Assembly (NCBI GenBank): GCA_963797765.1
Contig: CAWCQU010000001.1
Coordinates: 186,001 to 250,000, forward strand
Length of the DNA: 64,000 nucleotides
Direction of reading: 5' to 3'
Source of the DNA: JBGPTK01 sp963797765
GTDB taxonomy: Bacteria; Acidobacteriota; Terriglobia; Acidiferrales; UBA7541
The notes beneath the pieces were generated by a model. That model was not told the origin of the DNA. It did no database searches and saw only the letters and a list, made by a program, of their open reading frames with translations. Below, in pieces: positions 7,795 to 17,078 of the stretch (within the stretch, counting starts at the first letter, position 1; each line of letters begins with the position of its first letter). A program made the position numbers and the translations under genes.

Positions 7795-9762
7795 TTGAAC
7801 AGCACCGCTGTCGCAGGCGGCTCCAGCTTCCCGACCCTCACGCTAACCGTCAATGTACCGCCGAACTCTCCCGTCAGTGTGAGCAATACGGCCCTAGCTG
7901 CTGGTGGAGGAGCGCTGCACAATGTGAATTCAAACACAGACACGGTGGCAGTGAATCAGGTGGCGGCATCAATTACCGCGACGGGAGGCGGATCGCAGAG
8001 CACGCCGGTCAACACTGCGTTTACCACCGCGCTGCAAGCGACGGTGAAGGACGCGGGAAGCAACCCGGTGCCCAACGTGAGCGTAACTTTTACTGCGCCG
8101 GCATCCGGAGCGAGTGGGACATTCAGTAACAACACCAACACGATCAGCGTCAACACAAACTCTTCCGGAGTCGCTTCTGAAACTTTTACAGCCAACGGCA
8201 CGCCAGGCGGACCTTATACTGTGACGGCGAGTGTGGCCGGTGCGAGCACTCCGGCCGACTTCTCACTGACCAATTCCGCGCAGCCGGTGCAAATCACTTT
8301 GCAGACCAGCCCGCCGGGACTCTTGGTTTCAGCGGATGGCGGCACGGCTGCCGCAGCGCCACAGACTTTCACATTCAACGCCGGGTCGCAGCACACTATC
8401 ACTACTACATCGCCTCAGCCGGGCGCGTCTGGCGTCCAATATGTTTGGAGCAAATGGTCGGATTCCGGCGCAATTTCTCATCTCATCACGGTGCCTACGT
8501 CGGCGGCCACCTACACCGCGACATTCAACACCCAATATCAATTGACCACCGCAGTTTCGCCGGCGGGAAGCGGCAGCGTGTCACCCGCGAGCGGTAGCTT
8601 CTATAACTCGGGAACGATTGTGAACCTGGCGGCCACGGCCAACGCAGGCTTTGCGTTCAGCAGTTGGACGGGGAATGTTGCCAACACGCACTCCGCCAGC
8701 ACAACCATCACCATGAGCGCGCCCCAGAGCGTCACCGCCAACTTTGCCGGCAGCGCTCCGGACCTGGCCATTACCAAGGCGCATCTCGGCAACTTCGCAC
8801 AAGGAGAGACAGGCGCGACTTATTTCTTAACTGTAAGTAACGTGGGAACGGGACCAACCAGCGGCACGGTAACGGTCAGCGACGCATTACCGGCGGGGTT
8901 GTCGGCAACGCATCTCAGCGGCAGCGGTTGGACTTGCAGCTTGAGCCCATTACAGTGCCATCGCAACACCGTATTAGCGAACGGACACAGCTATCCAGTG
9001 ATCGTACTGACGGTTAACGTGGCAGCGAACGCACCTTCGAGCGTGACCAACTCCGCGACCGTTTCCGGCGGCGGAGAGAGCAACACGGCCAACGACACAG
9101 CGAATGATCCGACGAATATCGCGACCGCGGGCATCGCTTTCTCTCCAACCAACATAAGCTTTGGGACGGTCACACTTTGGGGAGGGACGTCGCAGATCTT
9201 GACGGTGACCAATAAGGGTCAGACCATCATCAAGTTCAATGCGATTTTCCTGAGCTCGCTCCAAAATGCGGCCAGCCAGGACTTCTCGATAGTCGGCTGT
9301 GTGTTGCCGCTTCTACCCAGCCAGAATTGCAAGATCCTATTGAGCCTGCGGCCGAGCAAAGTCGGAGCGGTTTCTGCCATTCTCAATTTGCAGGACAACG
9401 TAACAGGCAGCCCTCAACAAATCAACGTCAGTGCAACGGTGATTGCGCCCAAGGCTAGCTTGAACAGCTCGAGCCTGGACTTCGGGACGCACTCGGTGAA
9501 TAGCAGCACGGTGAAGACGGTGACGCTGAGCAATCCGGGAATCGGGGCATTGACGATCAGCGGAATTTCGGTGATCGGCCTGAATTCCGGCGACTTTACC
9601 GAAACCAACAATTGCGGCGGTTCGGTCGCGGCCAACACAAATTGCACCATCAGCGTGACGTTCAAGCCGAAAGCCAAGGGCTCGCGTTTCGCGACCCTGC
9701 GAATCAGCGACAATGCGTTGCTAAGCCCGCAAACCGTTTCGTTATCCGGCAGAGGCAACTAG
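7795..9762 (+). CDS. giant surface protein, C-terminal part (DUF11, InlB-like, choice-of-anchor D)
   Basis: This is the last part of the broken gene. It completes the DUF11 repeat, then has an Ig-like domain (VTFTAPASGASGTF), a second InlB-like block nearly copying the one upstream (TYTATFNTQYQLTT, GSVSPASGSFY), another DUF11 repeat (LAITKAHLGNFAQGE), and two choice-of-anchor D/ASPM-SPD-2-Hydin-like Ig domains (FGTVTLWGGTSQILTVTN; LDFGTHSVNSSTVKTVTL). It stops shortly after the last strand with no LPxTG motif and no transmembrane anchor, so it is probably secreted rather than wall-anchored. The apparent start is a TTG without a ribosome site and is only a frame entry. Confidence 0.7.
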   Translation: MNSTAVAGGSSFPTLTLTVNVPPNSPVSVSNTALAAGGGALHNVNSNTDTVAVNQVAASITATGGGSQSTPVNTAFTTALQATVKDAGSNPVPNVSVTFTAPASGASGTFSNNTNTISVNTNSSGVASETFTANGTPGGPYTVTASVAGASTPADFSLTNSAQPVQITLQTSPPGLLVSADGGTAAAAPQTFTFNAGSQHTITTTSPQPGASGVQYVWSKWSDSGAISHLITVPTSAATYTATFNTQYQLTTAVSPAGSGSVSPASGSFYNSGTIVNLAATANAGFAFSSWTGNVANTHSASTTITMSAPQSVTANFAGSAPDLAITKAHLGNFAQGETGATYFLTVSNVGTGPTSGTVTVSDALPAGLSATHLSGSGWTCSLSPLQCHRNTVLANGHSYPVIVLTVNVAANAPSSVTNSATVSGGGESNTANDTANDPTNIATAGIAFSPTNISFGTVTLWGGTSQILTVTNKGQTIIKFNAIFLSSLQNAASQDFSIVGCVLPLLPSQNCKILLSLRPSKVGAVSAILNLQDNVTGSPQQINVSATVIAPKASLNSSSLDFGTHSVNSSTVKTVTLSNPGIGALTISGISVIGLNSGDFTETNNCGGSVAANTNCTISVTFKPKAKGSRFATLRISDNALLSPQTVSLSGRGN

Positions 9763-9889
9763 CGTTGCGGCTCCAGTGCTAATGCTAACTCACGCCATAC
9801 CGGCGACGGCAATTCCGGACAAATCCCGACCGGGGAACTCTCAATCAACGTTCATACGGATACTCGCTGGATGTCAGGAGAACCATGTT

Positions 9890-11071
9890 TCAAAGATCGA
9901 TTAGTTGTGGACCAAGGCGCTGAACGGCGGATTCATTAGATTTCGGAGGCCAAAGCACTGAAGAATCGATTTCGGCGAGCGTTCGACGGCCCGTAAGAGC
10001 CATGGCTCTCTCAAATTCCTCGCGCAGAATTTGAATCACACGCTCCACGCCAGCCGCTCCGCCCGCGGCCAGGGCATACGCGTACGGCCTGCCCACCAAA
10101 ACCGCTTTAGCTCCCAGCGCGAGCGCGATCAACACATCTGTCCCACGGCGGATCCCGCTGTCCAATAAGATGGGAATCCGGCCCGCCACGGTTTGTGCCA
10201 CTTCGGGCAACGCATCAATCGACGCGGGAACCATGTCAAGATTTCGGCCCCCGTGGTTGGAGACAATCAAGCCGTCCACGCCTGCCTCAACTGCCCGTCC
10301 AGCATCTTCTGGATTTAGAATTCCCTTCAGGAGCACTGGCACGCCTGCAATGGAGCGCAGCCAATCGACGTCTCGCCAATTCACGGTAGGATCGAAAAAT
10401 TTCTCGTAAATTTTAGATGGTTGCTCGTGATCCAAAGAAGCGGGGCGATCCTCGTTCAGTCCGCGCAGGTGGACGTAATCGATTCCTTCCGGCAGATAAA
10501 ACGACGTCTGCCCGTACCGGCACCCAGTGACCGGTGCATCCACCGTGAGGCAAATTACCTTGCAACCCGCCGCCACCGCTCGCTCCACCATCGCTCGCGT
10601 GAAGCCGCGGTCCCGTTGCATATAAAGTTGGAACCAAATCGGATGCTGCGTGTTTCGAGCAATGTCTTCGATCGCTGAGGTGCTCAGAGAGCTGACAATC
10701 ATCGCGGCCCGCCCCGCGTTTGCGCCCCGAGCGGTAGCCAACTCTCCTTCCGCATGGTACAAACGCTGGCAAGCAACAGGAGCCAGCAAAATAGGGAAAT
10801 CCAGTTCCGTTCCGAATAAAGAAACTTTTGTGTCGAGTTCGGATACGTCCACCAGCGCGTGTGGTTTGAACCTCATTCTTTCGAACGCTTGCCGGTTTTC
10901 GCGCGCCGTGATCTCATCAGCCCCGCCGGTGCGGATATAGTCGTACGCCATTTTCGAAAGGCGCTTGCGAGCCAGCGCCTCGAATCGAGTCACGTCAACC
11001 AACGGAAGCGCATCCGCGCCGTTCCACCCGGCAAGTTTTTTCCATCGGCTCATGTTTGTTCTCTGCATCAC
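9890..11071 (-). CDS. FMN-dependent alpha-hydroxy-acid oxidizing protein
   Basis: This 393-residue protein is a full-length member of the lactate/glycolate/mandelate dehydrogenase-oxidase family, a TIM barrel that uses FMN to oxidise 2-hydroxy acids to 2-oxo acids. The family signature SNHGGRNLD with the catalytic histidine is present, as are LLDSGIRRGTDVLIALALGA and VGRPYAYAL in the phosphate-binding C-terminal part, and TVDAPVTGCRYGQ in the middle. It lacks a membrane segment, so it is probably soluble. The longest start is a GTG directly followed by ATG; an internal ATG (MSRWKK) six residues in is also possible. Exact substrate cannot be assigned. It is monocistronic between the giant gene and a decayed TPR fragment. 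Confidence 0.88.
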   Translation of the reverse strand: MMQRTNMSRWKKLAGWNGADALPLVDVTRFEALARKRLSKMAYDYIRTGGADEITARENRQAFERMRFKPHALVDVSELDTKVSLFGTELDFPILLAPVACQRLYHAEGELATARGANAGRAAMIVSSLSTSAIEDIARNTQHPIWFQLYMQRDRGFTRAMVERAVAAGCKVICLTVDAPVTGCRYGQTSFYLPEGIDYVHLRGLNEDRPASLDHEQPSKIYEKFFDPTVNWRDVDWLRSIAGVPVLLKGILNPEDAGRAVEAGVDGLIVSNHGGRNLDMVPASIDALPEVAQTVAGRIPILLDSGIRRGTDVLIALALGAKAVLVGRPYAYALAAGGAAGVERVIQILREEFERAMALTGRRTLAEIDSSVLWPPKSNESAVQRLGPQLIDL

Positions 11072-11207
11072 ATCGTAATCCGGATGTCTGTGATCCCGCC
11101 TGCCGAATCCCAGATCGTATGCTGTGTCTGTTATTAAGTTCCCTGCGACGTACTTTCACGCTCCCTTTCCTGGATACGTGCAATATCCTTGGGCGCGTTT
11201 CTTCGGA

Positions 11208-11360
11208 CATGGGCGAGAGGCCAAAGCGCTGAACTTCTTCACTCAGGCACTCGGGATCGCGCGTTCCATTGGCGACCGGCGCCGGGAAGTAGGAACTCTT
11301 AATAAATTTCGGCTTGGCTTACTTCGATTTGAACGGTGATGCTGCAGGATGTGTTCTCAA
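11208..11360 (+). pseudogene. TPR gene relic (fragment of a TPR-CHAT gene)
   Basis: The reading REAKALNFFTQALGIARSIG followed by DRRREVGTLNK matches the 40-residue TPR unit of the intact TPR-CHAT gene at 53848-57313 (compare ALEYYAQALQVNRSIGNRR). After a one-base shift at about 11305 the next unit continues as GLAYFDLNGDAAG. There is no start, no full repeat set and no downstream domain nearby. A CHAT C-terminal relic lies 1.5 kb further on. Confidence 0.6.
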
Positions 11361-11506
11361 AAAAATTCTAGAGCCCTCGCGGCGCGGCAGGCAGTCGAAT
11401 ACCTGCATGGCAGTTACGTCGTGAGCGAGGAGCACGCATGCAGAGCTGTACAGTTTCGAGATGAGTGGCCGAGTGTGCCTCTCGACAACCAACCCAAGGC
11501 GAGGAG

Positions 11507-12313
11507 CTAGAGTTGCTTCACGTCGGTATGCAGTGCTCGACGCGTAGCCTCAAGAGTGTTCATCAGCGATTCTTTAGGGAGTTTCTGGATGATTGGTTCA
11601 AGAATCCATCCGAGCCCCAATGGCACGTCTCGCGTTAGTGAGATAGCTCGACACTCAACGTACACACCACCCTCCCGTTCCTGGAATCTCCAGTAGGAAT
11701 ACAGGCGCCATAGGAACCCGTAACCGGTATCGGGCGGCAGCACTGTCTCCTTCTGGCTTCCCGGGTTCTCCACCTCAGCAATCCGCGTCGTGTACGAACG
11801 GCAGACCCAGCGAGTTGGGCCTACAGCGCGATAATGCACCTCGTGATCCGTCTCGAGGACCACCGTCATGATTTTCTTCTTGAGAAGTCGTAAGTAAATT
11901 CGGAAATCGTTGCCGCGCCGGCTTACTAACCTTGAGTCAATCACATCAGGCTTGTAGATATTCTTGTGATTGTCGTAGTCCTGGACCAGCGACAAGGTCT
12001 TCTTGAGGTTCGTGGCAGGAATGAATGCGGCGCCGATCCAGTCATGGATCAAGCCATTGGGGACTTTGACCGGCCCTCGGCCGGTCCAGAATTGCGCCAC
12101 AACCCGTCCTCCACGGACCAATTGGGCCCTTTCCGAATTGACATCAGACCACAGGAACGAACCGCTCCCGTGCAGCGTCTGCTCCATCTCCGCTTCGGCC
12201 TCGCGAATATATTCATCAAAAGCCTCCAAGGTTTGAGGCTTCAACTGCACCGGCTTTGCAGTTTGCGCCATGGCACTCGATTTATTGCGAATCGTGACCC
12301 GATCATAATTCAC
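11507..12313 (-). CDS. START/SRPBCC-like domain protein
   Basis: This 268-residue protein is predicted to be soluble and START/SRPBCC-like, a family that binds lipids or other hydrophobic ligands. The support is the order of elements: a helix-rich N-terminus (LEAFDEYIREAEAEMEQ), strands around VPNGLIHDWIGAAFIPA, then HYRAVGPTRWVCRSYTTRIAEVE, WRFQEREGGVYVECRAISLTRD and a long C-terminal helix (ILEPIIQKLPKESLMNTLEATRRAL), the usual START end. No signal peptide is seen. An internal ATG (MAQTAKP, residue 15) is the likelier start. It lies between two pieces of decayed genes, so it may have inserted into or outlived that locus. No ligand can be named. Confidence 0.65.
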   Translation of the reverse strand: MNYDRVTIRNKSSAMAQTAKPVQLKPQTLEAFDEYIREAEAEMEQTLHGSGSFLWSDVNSERAQLVRGGRVVAQFWTGRGPVKVPNGLIHDWIGAAFIPATNLKKTLSLVQDYDNHKNIYKPDVIDSRLVSRRGNDFRIYLRLLKKKIMTVVLETDHEVHYRAVGPTRWVCRSYTTRIAEVENPGSQKETVLPPDTGYGFLWRLYSYWRFQEREGGVYVECRAISLTRDVPLGLGWILEPIIQKLPKESLMNTLEATRRALHTDVKQL

Positions 12314-12597
12314 TTGCCAACTCAGCCGCCACGCGACCTTCGTGCAGAGCTGTTTCGGGTGCGCTCAACCCCCAGAACCGGGATTTCCATTTTGACTTCC
12401 CGGCCGACCGATAACGTACACTCACCCCCATTAGTATGCAATGCTCCAGCCAGGTCCTTGAGTGCAGAGCCCTTCTGACGGCTGGGCCAAAATTTCAAAG
12501 CCAAACACTGACGCTTGTCCCACCCATTCCTGAAACACTTTTCCTTCTCTCGTCTTGTTCGGCACCGAAATCCGATTCGGTGCACGGCTCGCCTGCT

Positions 12598-12840
12598 CTA
12601 TGGTTTGCAGTGCCCCTCCGTGGATACATCGCCGTGATGACAATCGGCGTTATGGTCTTTCTGCTCGCCGCACTTGGCCTTGGGCTCTCGCTATCAGCGA
12701 TGGCTGCGAAGCAGCAACAATCAATGATCACAGCGTTTTTCTTAACGATGTCGATGACTAGCCTGCCTGGGTTCGGCACACCCATCAGCAGCATGCCTCC
12801 TTTCTTCCAGAAACCGAGCTACTCTAACCCGCTCCGCCAT
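12598..12840 (+). pseudogene. ABC-2 type permease relic
   Basis: The translation VPLRGYIAV, VFLLAALGLGLSLSAMA, KQQQSMITAFFLTMSM, FGTPISSMPPFFQ and SNPLRH follows, in order, the conserved C-terminal transmembrane segments of ABC-2 drug/export permeases (VPFRGS, FLLxALGLGLxIS, QQQAM, NMPxxLQ, LNPLRY). Only this stretch remains. It runs straight into a CHAT relic at about 12840, which implies a recombination junction. Confidence 0.6.
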
Positions 12841-12842
12841 GC

Positions 12843-13114
12843 GGAGCGGAAGGAGACGGACGGGAAGTGGATGGCCTTGGAATTCTCGCACAACAGAAAG
12901 GCGCCAAGGCTGTGGTGGCGAGTCTCTCGAGCGTGTACGATGCGAGCACCGGGCTGCTGATGCAGGAATTCTGCAAGAGGTGGACGACGCGCTCGAACAT
13001 GCCCAACGCGGAAGCACTGCTGCCAGCGGAGGCCCAAACAAAAATCTAACCCAAGCAGCATATATGTTCCGCTATTACTGGGCTCCGTTCATGCTCATCG
13101 AAAACTGGAGATGA
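12843..13114 (+). pseudogene. CHAT-domain C-terminal relic
   Basis: The reading DGREVDGLGILAQQKGAKAVV, STGLLMQEF, RWTTRSNMP and, after an internal deletion and frame change, YYWAPFMLIENWR then stop is closely similar to the last 120 residues of the intact TPR-CHAT protein ending at 57313 (VDGLGILAQQKGAKAVV, STGLLMQKF, YYWAPFILIGNWR). The catalytic histidine and cysteine regions are missing. It is a dead remnant of a second copy. Confidence 0.75.
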
Positions 13115-13299
13115 GCACTCAGCATTTCCCAAGTTCGCAAGCAATGGCGCCGGTTATGTCGAGCGAGTCAGAGCTCCTGGGTCGTGTAACGCGCTTATCG
13201 GAAAGTGGGATGAGGAAGCAGAAACGGTTCAGAACGCCCAAGATAGCGACGGCTCTAGGTCTAGTCTTTACGGGTGCAGGTCTTCAGCATTGATAGCTT

Positions 13300-14154
13300 T
13301 CAATTCTCAGATGTTTTTCCCGCCAGGGTGTTACCTGAATCGTGCTGGGCTGCACTTTCTGAGTTCCAAGCCGCACCAACAAAGACGAGCATTGCAGAGA
13401 TCTCCATCCACGCCATCAAGCCGATCGCCGCGGCCAGGCCACCGTAGACAGGCCCAAACTGGGTCTTTCGAACGTAAATCCCAAACAGCCAATTGACGCC
13501 CCACCACAGAATTGTTGCGGCGGCCGCCCCGGGCAGAACGGAACTCCAGGTCGTTGCGCTCGATCGCGCAACTCGATAAATCAAGGCAAGGACAAACATT
13601 GCCAGGATCATCGCCAAGACGGAAAGCGTGACGATCAAAAAGTTACGAATCAACGGCAAGTTACCAAATTCGGCAATAATCCACTGCTCCAACGGCAGAC
13701 CAAATACACTCAGCGCAACGGCAACGAGCCACGCAACACTTGCCAGAAAAAACAAAAACAAACCACGAATCTGCCGGCCGAGAAAGGAATGTGTGGAGTG
13801 TTCACCATAAATTAGCTCGATGCCTTTGATGATGAGCTTTATCACTTGTGATCCCACGAGGGGGGTTCCGACCCAGCCGATCAGCGCCAGGTACCAGGTG
13901 TTCACTTCCTGGCGTAACACGTATGCGGATACGAGTTGCCAGCTGCCTGGGGGAAGAATCGCCGAAATCCGCAAGGCGACCTCCTGACCGCCTTCCCCTT
14001 CCAGGGAACTCTTCATAAAGCTCAGCGCAATCAGCAGGATTGCAAAGAACGCCAAAAACATATTGAACGCCACAGCCTGCGAAACCATACCGCATTGCGG
14101 AATGACTCTGGCCAGCGTTCGATGTAGTTTCTTGGCAAGAGCAGTTAGCACCAT
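13300..14154 (-). CDS. YihY/BrkB family inner-membrane protein
   Basis: This 284-residue protein is a YihY/virulence-factor-BrkB family member of the usual length. It has about six hydrophobic segments, starting with QAVAFNMFLAFFAILLIALSF, and the family's conserved helices WAYVLRQEVN-type, GWVGTPLVGSQVIKLIIKGIE, and the C-terminal block VLPGAAAATILWWGVNWLFGIYV, YGGLAAAIGLMAWMEISAMLVFVGAAWN. It sits in the cytoplasmic membrane; its molecular activity is not established for the family. It diverges from the oxidoreductase pair that begins at 14728. Confidence 0.87.
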   Translation of the reverse strand: MVLTALAKKLHRTLARVIPQCGMVSQAVAFNMFLAFFAILLIALSFMKSSLEGEGGQEVALRISAILPPGSWQLVSAYVLRQEVNTWYLALIGWVGTPLVGSQVIKLIIKGIELIYGEHSTHSFLGRQIRGLFLFFLASVAWLVAVALSVFGLPLEQWIIAEFGNLPLIRNFLIVTLSVLAMILAMFVLALIYRVARSSATTWSSVLPGAAAATILWWGVNWLFGIYVRKTQFGPVYGGLAAAIGLMAWMEISAMLVFVGAAWNSESAAQHDSGNTLAGKTSEN

Positions 14155-14727
14155 TTTCGAATTATACTTTTCGTTTCCGAACTGTGCAGCGCGAAACTCA
14201 CCGGTTCCTGCAGCAGTGGAGTTCCCAAGAGCCGCCCGGATCCTGATTGACGCACTGACGTAGAACTGCCCTTCGCGCCCGGCACATTCCGGGCCGATTA
14301 TCGCCAGTTGGGAAGCTATCTGTAAAAGTCATTGCTTTATCGGAGGCACAATTTCAGGGAAAAAGTGCGCGTGAGGGAAGTCCTCCGACGCGCGTTCGAC
14401 AAGGCCGTTTGAACGAACAGCCTCAGCTCGCAACAGATGCACGGCCATGGGAATTGAATCGACTCTTGTCCGTAACCTAAAGATTGTACAGTAGTTGCCA
14501 AAAGCAAAAGAAAGTGAGAATTGTGATTCAAGTCATCACGGTGCGGTATGCAACTCAAGGGCTAAGGTCAGCCTGGCAGTGATCTCTGTCACATTGGGCC
14601 GTGACCTTTGGCACCGAGAAAAAGCCCTCTCGAAGCGCATTTTAAGACTGGAGGGTCGCTCGGGGCCGTCTTTACGTCGCCGAGGTCCTGCAAAGGGAGT
14701 TGTGCGAATTGGTTCTGCGGAGGACAT
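14155..14727. other. divergent intergenic region
   Basis: This is the 570-bp space between the BrkB-type gene and the oxidoreductase pair. Promoters for both directions must lie here, but no boxes, hairpins or small gene are convincing. The clear signal is the GCGGAGG ribosome site at 14717-14723. Confidence 0.35.
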
Positions 14728-15567
14728 GTGTTTAGGATCATGTGCGCCGAGGATCTGGCGCCTGGGATTAGACGGATTGAGATCACGGCTCCTCGCATTG
14801 CCAGAAAGCAGAAGCCCGGCCAGTTCGTGATTATCAGGGTGTACGAAGAGGGCGAGCGCATCCCTCTGACCATTGAAAAGTCCGATCCACAGCGCGGCAC
14901 GATCAACATTATTGTGCAATCGGTCGGCAAGACCACTCACCTGCTGAATCGCCTGGAAACCAACGATGCCATCCTGGACGTGGTCGGTCCGCTCGGTCAG
15001 CCATCTGAAATCGAGAGATTCGGAACCGTCGTGATGATCGGCGGAGGTGTGGGCGCGGCAATGGCGTATCCCACGGCAGCCGCTCTTAAAAAAGCGGGCA
15101 ACTTCGTCATTTGTATTGTCGGCGCGCGCGACAAAGAAAGGGTGATTCTCGAGCGGGAATTGCGCGCCGTTAGCGATGAGTTGATGATTACCACCGATGA
15201 TGGAAGCTACGGCAGCAAGGGTTTGGTCACTGACAAACTTCGACAGCTCATTGAGAGAGGTACACACATCGACCGTGTGCTGGCGATCGGCCCAATTCCG
15301 ATGATGAAAGCGGTGGCCGACATGACGCGGGCAAGCGCTATCCACACGATTGTCAGCTTGAATCCGATCATGCTGGATGGGACCGGGATGTGCGGCGGCT
15401 GCCGCGTTCTGGTCGATGGCAAGAGCCAATTCGCTTGCGTTGACGGACCTGAATTCGACGCGCATCGCGTGGACTTTGACACGCTGCTGCAGCGCAATGC
15501 GATGTACCGCGAGGCGGAGAGAAAGTCGATGGATCGATGCGATCAGAAAATGGAGCCCCATGTCTGA
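14728..15567 (+). CDS. NfnA/GltA-like FAD/NAD(P)-binding oxidoreductase subunit
   Basis: This is the FAD- and NAD-binding subunit of an NfnAB/SudAB-type enzyme, also annotated as sulfide/dihydroorotate-dehydrogenase-like. The N-terminal half is a ferredoxin-reductase beta barrel (KPGQFVIIRV, RIPLTIEK); the middle binds nucleotide (VVMIGGGVGAAMAYP). The C-terminus carries the DGTGMCGGCRV cysteines plus the later FACVDGPEF that ligate a 2Fe-2S cluster. I choose the GTG at 14728 because GCGGAGG lies four bases upstream and homology starts just after it; a longer frame from 14608 has no such site. Its last eight bases overlap the next gene, so the two are translationally coupled. Whether it bifurcates electrons (Nfn) or serves another ferredoxin-NADP reaction cannot be told. 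Confidence 0.88.
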   Translation: MFRIMCAEDLAPGIRRIEITAPRIARKQKPGQFVIIRVYEEGERIPLTIEKSDPQRGTINIIVQSVGKTTHLLNRLETNDAILDVVGPLGQPSEIERFGTVVMIGGGVGAAMAYPTAAALKKAGNFVICIVGARDKERVILERELRAVSDELMITTDDGSYGSKGLVTDKLRQLIERGTHIDRVLAIGPIPMMKAVADMTRASAIHTIVSLNPIMLDGTGMCGGCRVLVDGKSQFACVDGPEFDAHRVDFDTLLQRNAMYREAERKSMDRCDQKMEPHV

Positions 15568-17008
15568 TAGAGCGGAATCCTCGCAGTCCTCCCTGCCGCT
15601 GCGCGAGCGCATGAAGATCCCGCGGCAGCACATGCTGGAGCAGCCAGCGATCGAACGTGCCGCAAACTTCAGCGAGGTGAATCTCGGCTACAGCCCGGAG
15701 CTCGCCTCGCGAGAAGCGCTGCGCTGCCTGCACTGCCAAAAGTCCACTTGCATGCAGAATTGCCCGATCCACGTAAAGGTGCGGGAATTTGTTGACTTGA
15801 TTGTTGCCGGCGACTTCCTTGGGGCTGCGGCCAAAATTCGCGAGGACAACGTTCTCCCCGCCATCACCGGCCGCGTCTGTCCGCAAGAAGATCACTGCGA
15901 AGGCTCTTGCGTCTTGGCGAAGAAGGGTGAGTCGCTCGGCATCGGCTACCTGGAACGTTTCGTAGCCGATTACGAGCAGCGCATGGGAGTGTTTCACATG
16001 CCTGCCGTCCCGCCCACGGGCAAAAGAGTTGCCGTCGTCGGCAGCGGGCCTTCCGGACTGACGGTTGCCGGCGATCTCGTGCAGAAGGGCCATGCCGTTC
16101 ACGTCGTTGAGGCGCTGCACGAACTCGGCGGCGTCTTGGCCTATGGCATTCCCGAGTTTCGTCTTCCGAGAAGCATTATCAAGCAGCAGATCGACTACTT
16201 GCGCACCAGTGGTATCGAATTCGAAACCAATGTAGTCGTTGGCAAGACCGTCACCATTGATGAGCTGATGGAAGAAGAAGGCTACGATGCCGTCTACATC
16301 GCCACTGGCGCTGGCGCGCCTCTATTCATGAATATTCCCGGCGAGCAATTGAATGGCGTCTATTCCGCCAACGAATTTCTCACGCGCATCAACTTGATGA
16401 AGGCCTACAAGTTTCCTGAATACGATGAGCCCATCGTCGATATTCGCGGCAAGGATGTCGCTGTGATCGGCGGCGGCAACACCGCTCTCGATGCCATCCG
16501 CATGGCGCTGCGGCTCGGAGCCCGCAAAGCCTACGTCCTCTACAGGCGCAGTGAAGTGGAAATGCCCGCGCGCGCCGAAGAAATCCGCCATGCCCGTCAG
16601 GAAGGCATTGACTTCCGATTGCTCACCAATCCCATCGAGTTTCTTTCGAATGGGAACGGCTGGCTGGGCGGAGTGCGGTGCGTGCACATGCAACTCGGCG
16701 AACCAGATGCGTCCGGTCGAAAACGCCCCGTCCCTATCGAAGGTTCGGAATTCGATTTGCCGTTGTCGGTAGCGGTCATCTCGGTCGGAACCAGCGCCAA
16801 TCCCGTCATCCAAAGTACGACTCCGGGATTGGCCACGGACAAGCGCGGCTACATCCAGGCTGATCCGGTCACACAGCGCACTTCGCGCAAAGGCGTGTTC
16901 GCCGGTGGCGACATCGTCACGGGAAGCGCCACCGTGATTCTCGCCATGGGCGCCGGGAGGCGCGCCGCGAAGTCGATTCATGAGTATTTGACGACCGGCG
17001 AGTGGTAG
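15560..17008 (+). CDS. NfnB/GltD-like NADPH-dependent Fe-S oxidoreductase subunit
   Basis: This 482-residue protein is the partner of the preceding gene and resembles the glutamate synthase small subunit. The N-terminal ferredoxin-like part has the cysteines CLHCQKSTCMQNC and RVCPQEDHCEGSC for two 4Fe-4S clusters. Two dinucleotide folds follow: VVGSGPSGLTVAGDLVQKG at about residue 155 for FAD and VIGGGNTALDAIRMALRLG at about 300 for NADPH. The end has FAGGDIVTGSATVILAMGAGR, the family's FAD-binding closing motif. The ATG at 15560 lies inside the stop region of the upstream gene. A longer upstream frame in the same phase overlaps the partner gene and is rejected. No glutamate synthase large subunit is nearby, which favours an Nfn/Sud role. 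Confidence 0.9.
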   Translation: MSDRAESSQSSLPLRERMKIPRQHMLEQPAIERAANFSEVNLGYSPELASREALRCLHCQKSTCMQNCPIHVKVREFVDLIVAGDFLGAAAKIREDNVLPAITGRVCPQEDHCEGSCVLAKKGESLGIGYLERFVADYEQRMGVFHMPAVPPTGKRVAVVGSGPSGLTVAGDLVQKGHAVHVVEALHELGGVLAYGIPEFRLPRSIIKQQIDYLRTSGIEFETNVVVGKTVTIDELMEEEGYDAVYIATGAGAPLFMNIPGEQLNGVYSANEFLTRINLMKAYKFPEYDEPIVDIRGKDVAVIGGGNTALDAIRMALRLGARKAYVLYRRSEVEMPARAEEIRHARQEGIDFRLLTNPIEFLSNGNGWLGGVRCVHMQLGEPDASGRKRPVPIEGSEFDLPLSVAVISVGTSANPVIQSTTPGLATDKRGYIQADPVTQRTSRKGVFAGGDIVTGSATVILAMGAGRRAAKSIHEYLTTGEW

Positions 17009-17078
17009 GGCTCGTTCCTCCACAACGTCGACGAGTAGGGAAGTCCAGAATCCCGAGTTCGAAGAAAGAGGAAGGGGT

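Noticed and set aside
11124..11339. Independent 71-residue gene
   Set aside because: Only its second half has meaning and that part is one TPR unit of a decayed gene, continued in another frame.
12436..12960. Independent 174-residue membrane protein
   Set aside because: Its core matches the C-terminal part of ABC-2 permeases and it then runs out of frame through a CHAT fragment, so it is a composite of two relics.
14608..14727. N-terminal extension of the FAD/NAD-binding subunit
   Set aside because: There is no ribosome site at 14608 and the residues lack family similarity, while the GTG at 14728 has GCGGAGG directly upstream.
15377..15559. N-terminal extension of the Fe-S oxidoreductase subunit
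   Set aside because: It lies entirely within the upstream partner gene in another frame. The ATG at 15560 with an 8-base overlap is the normal arrangement.
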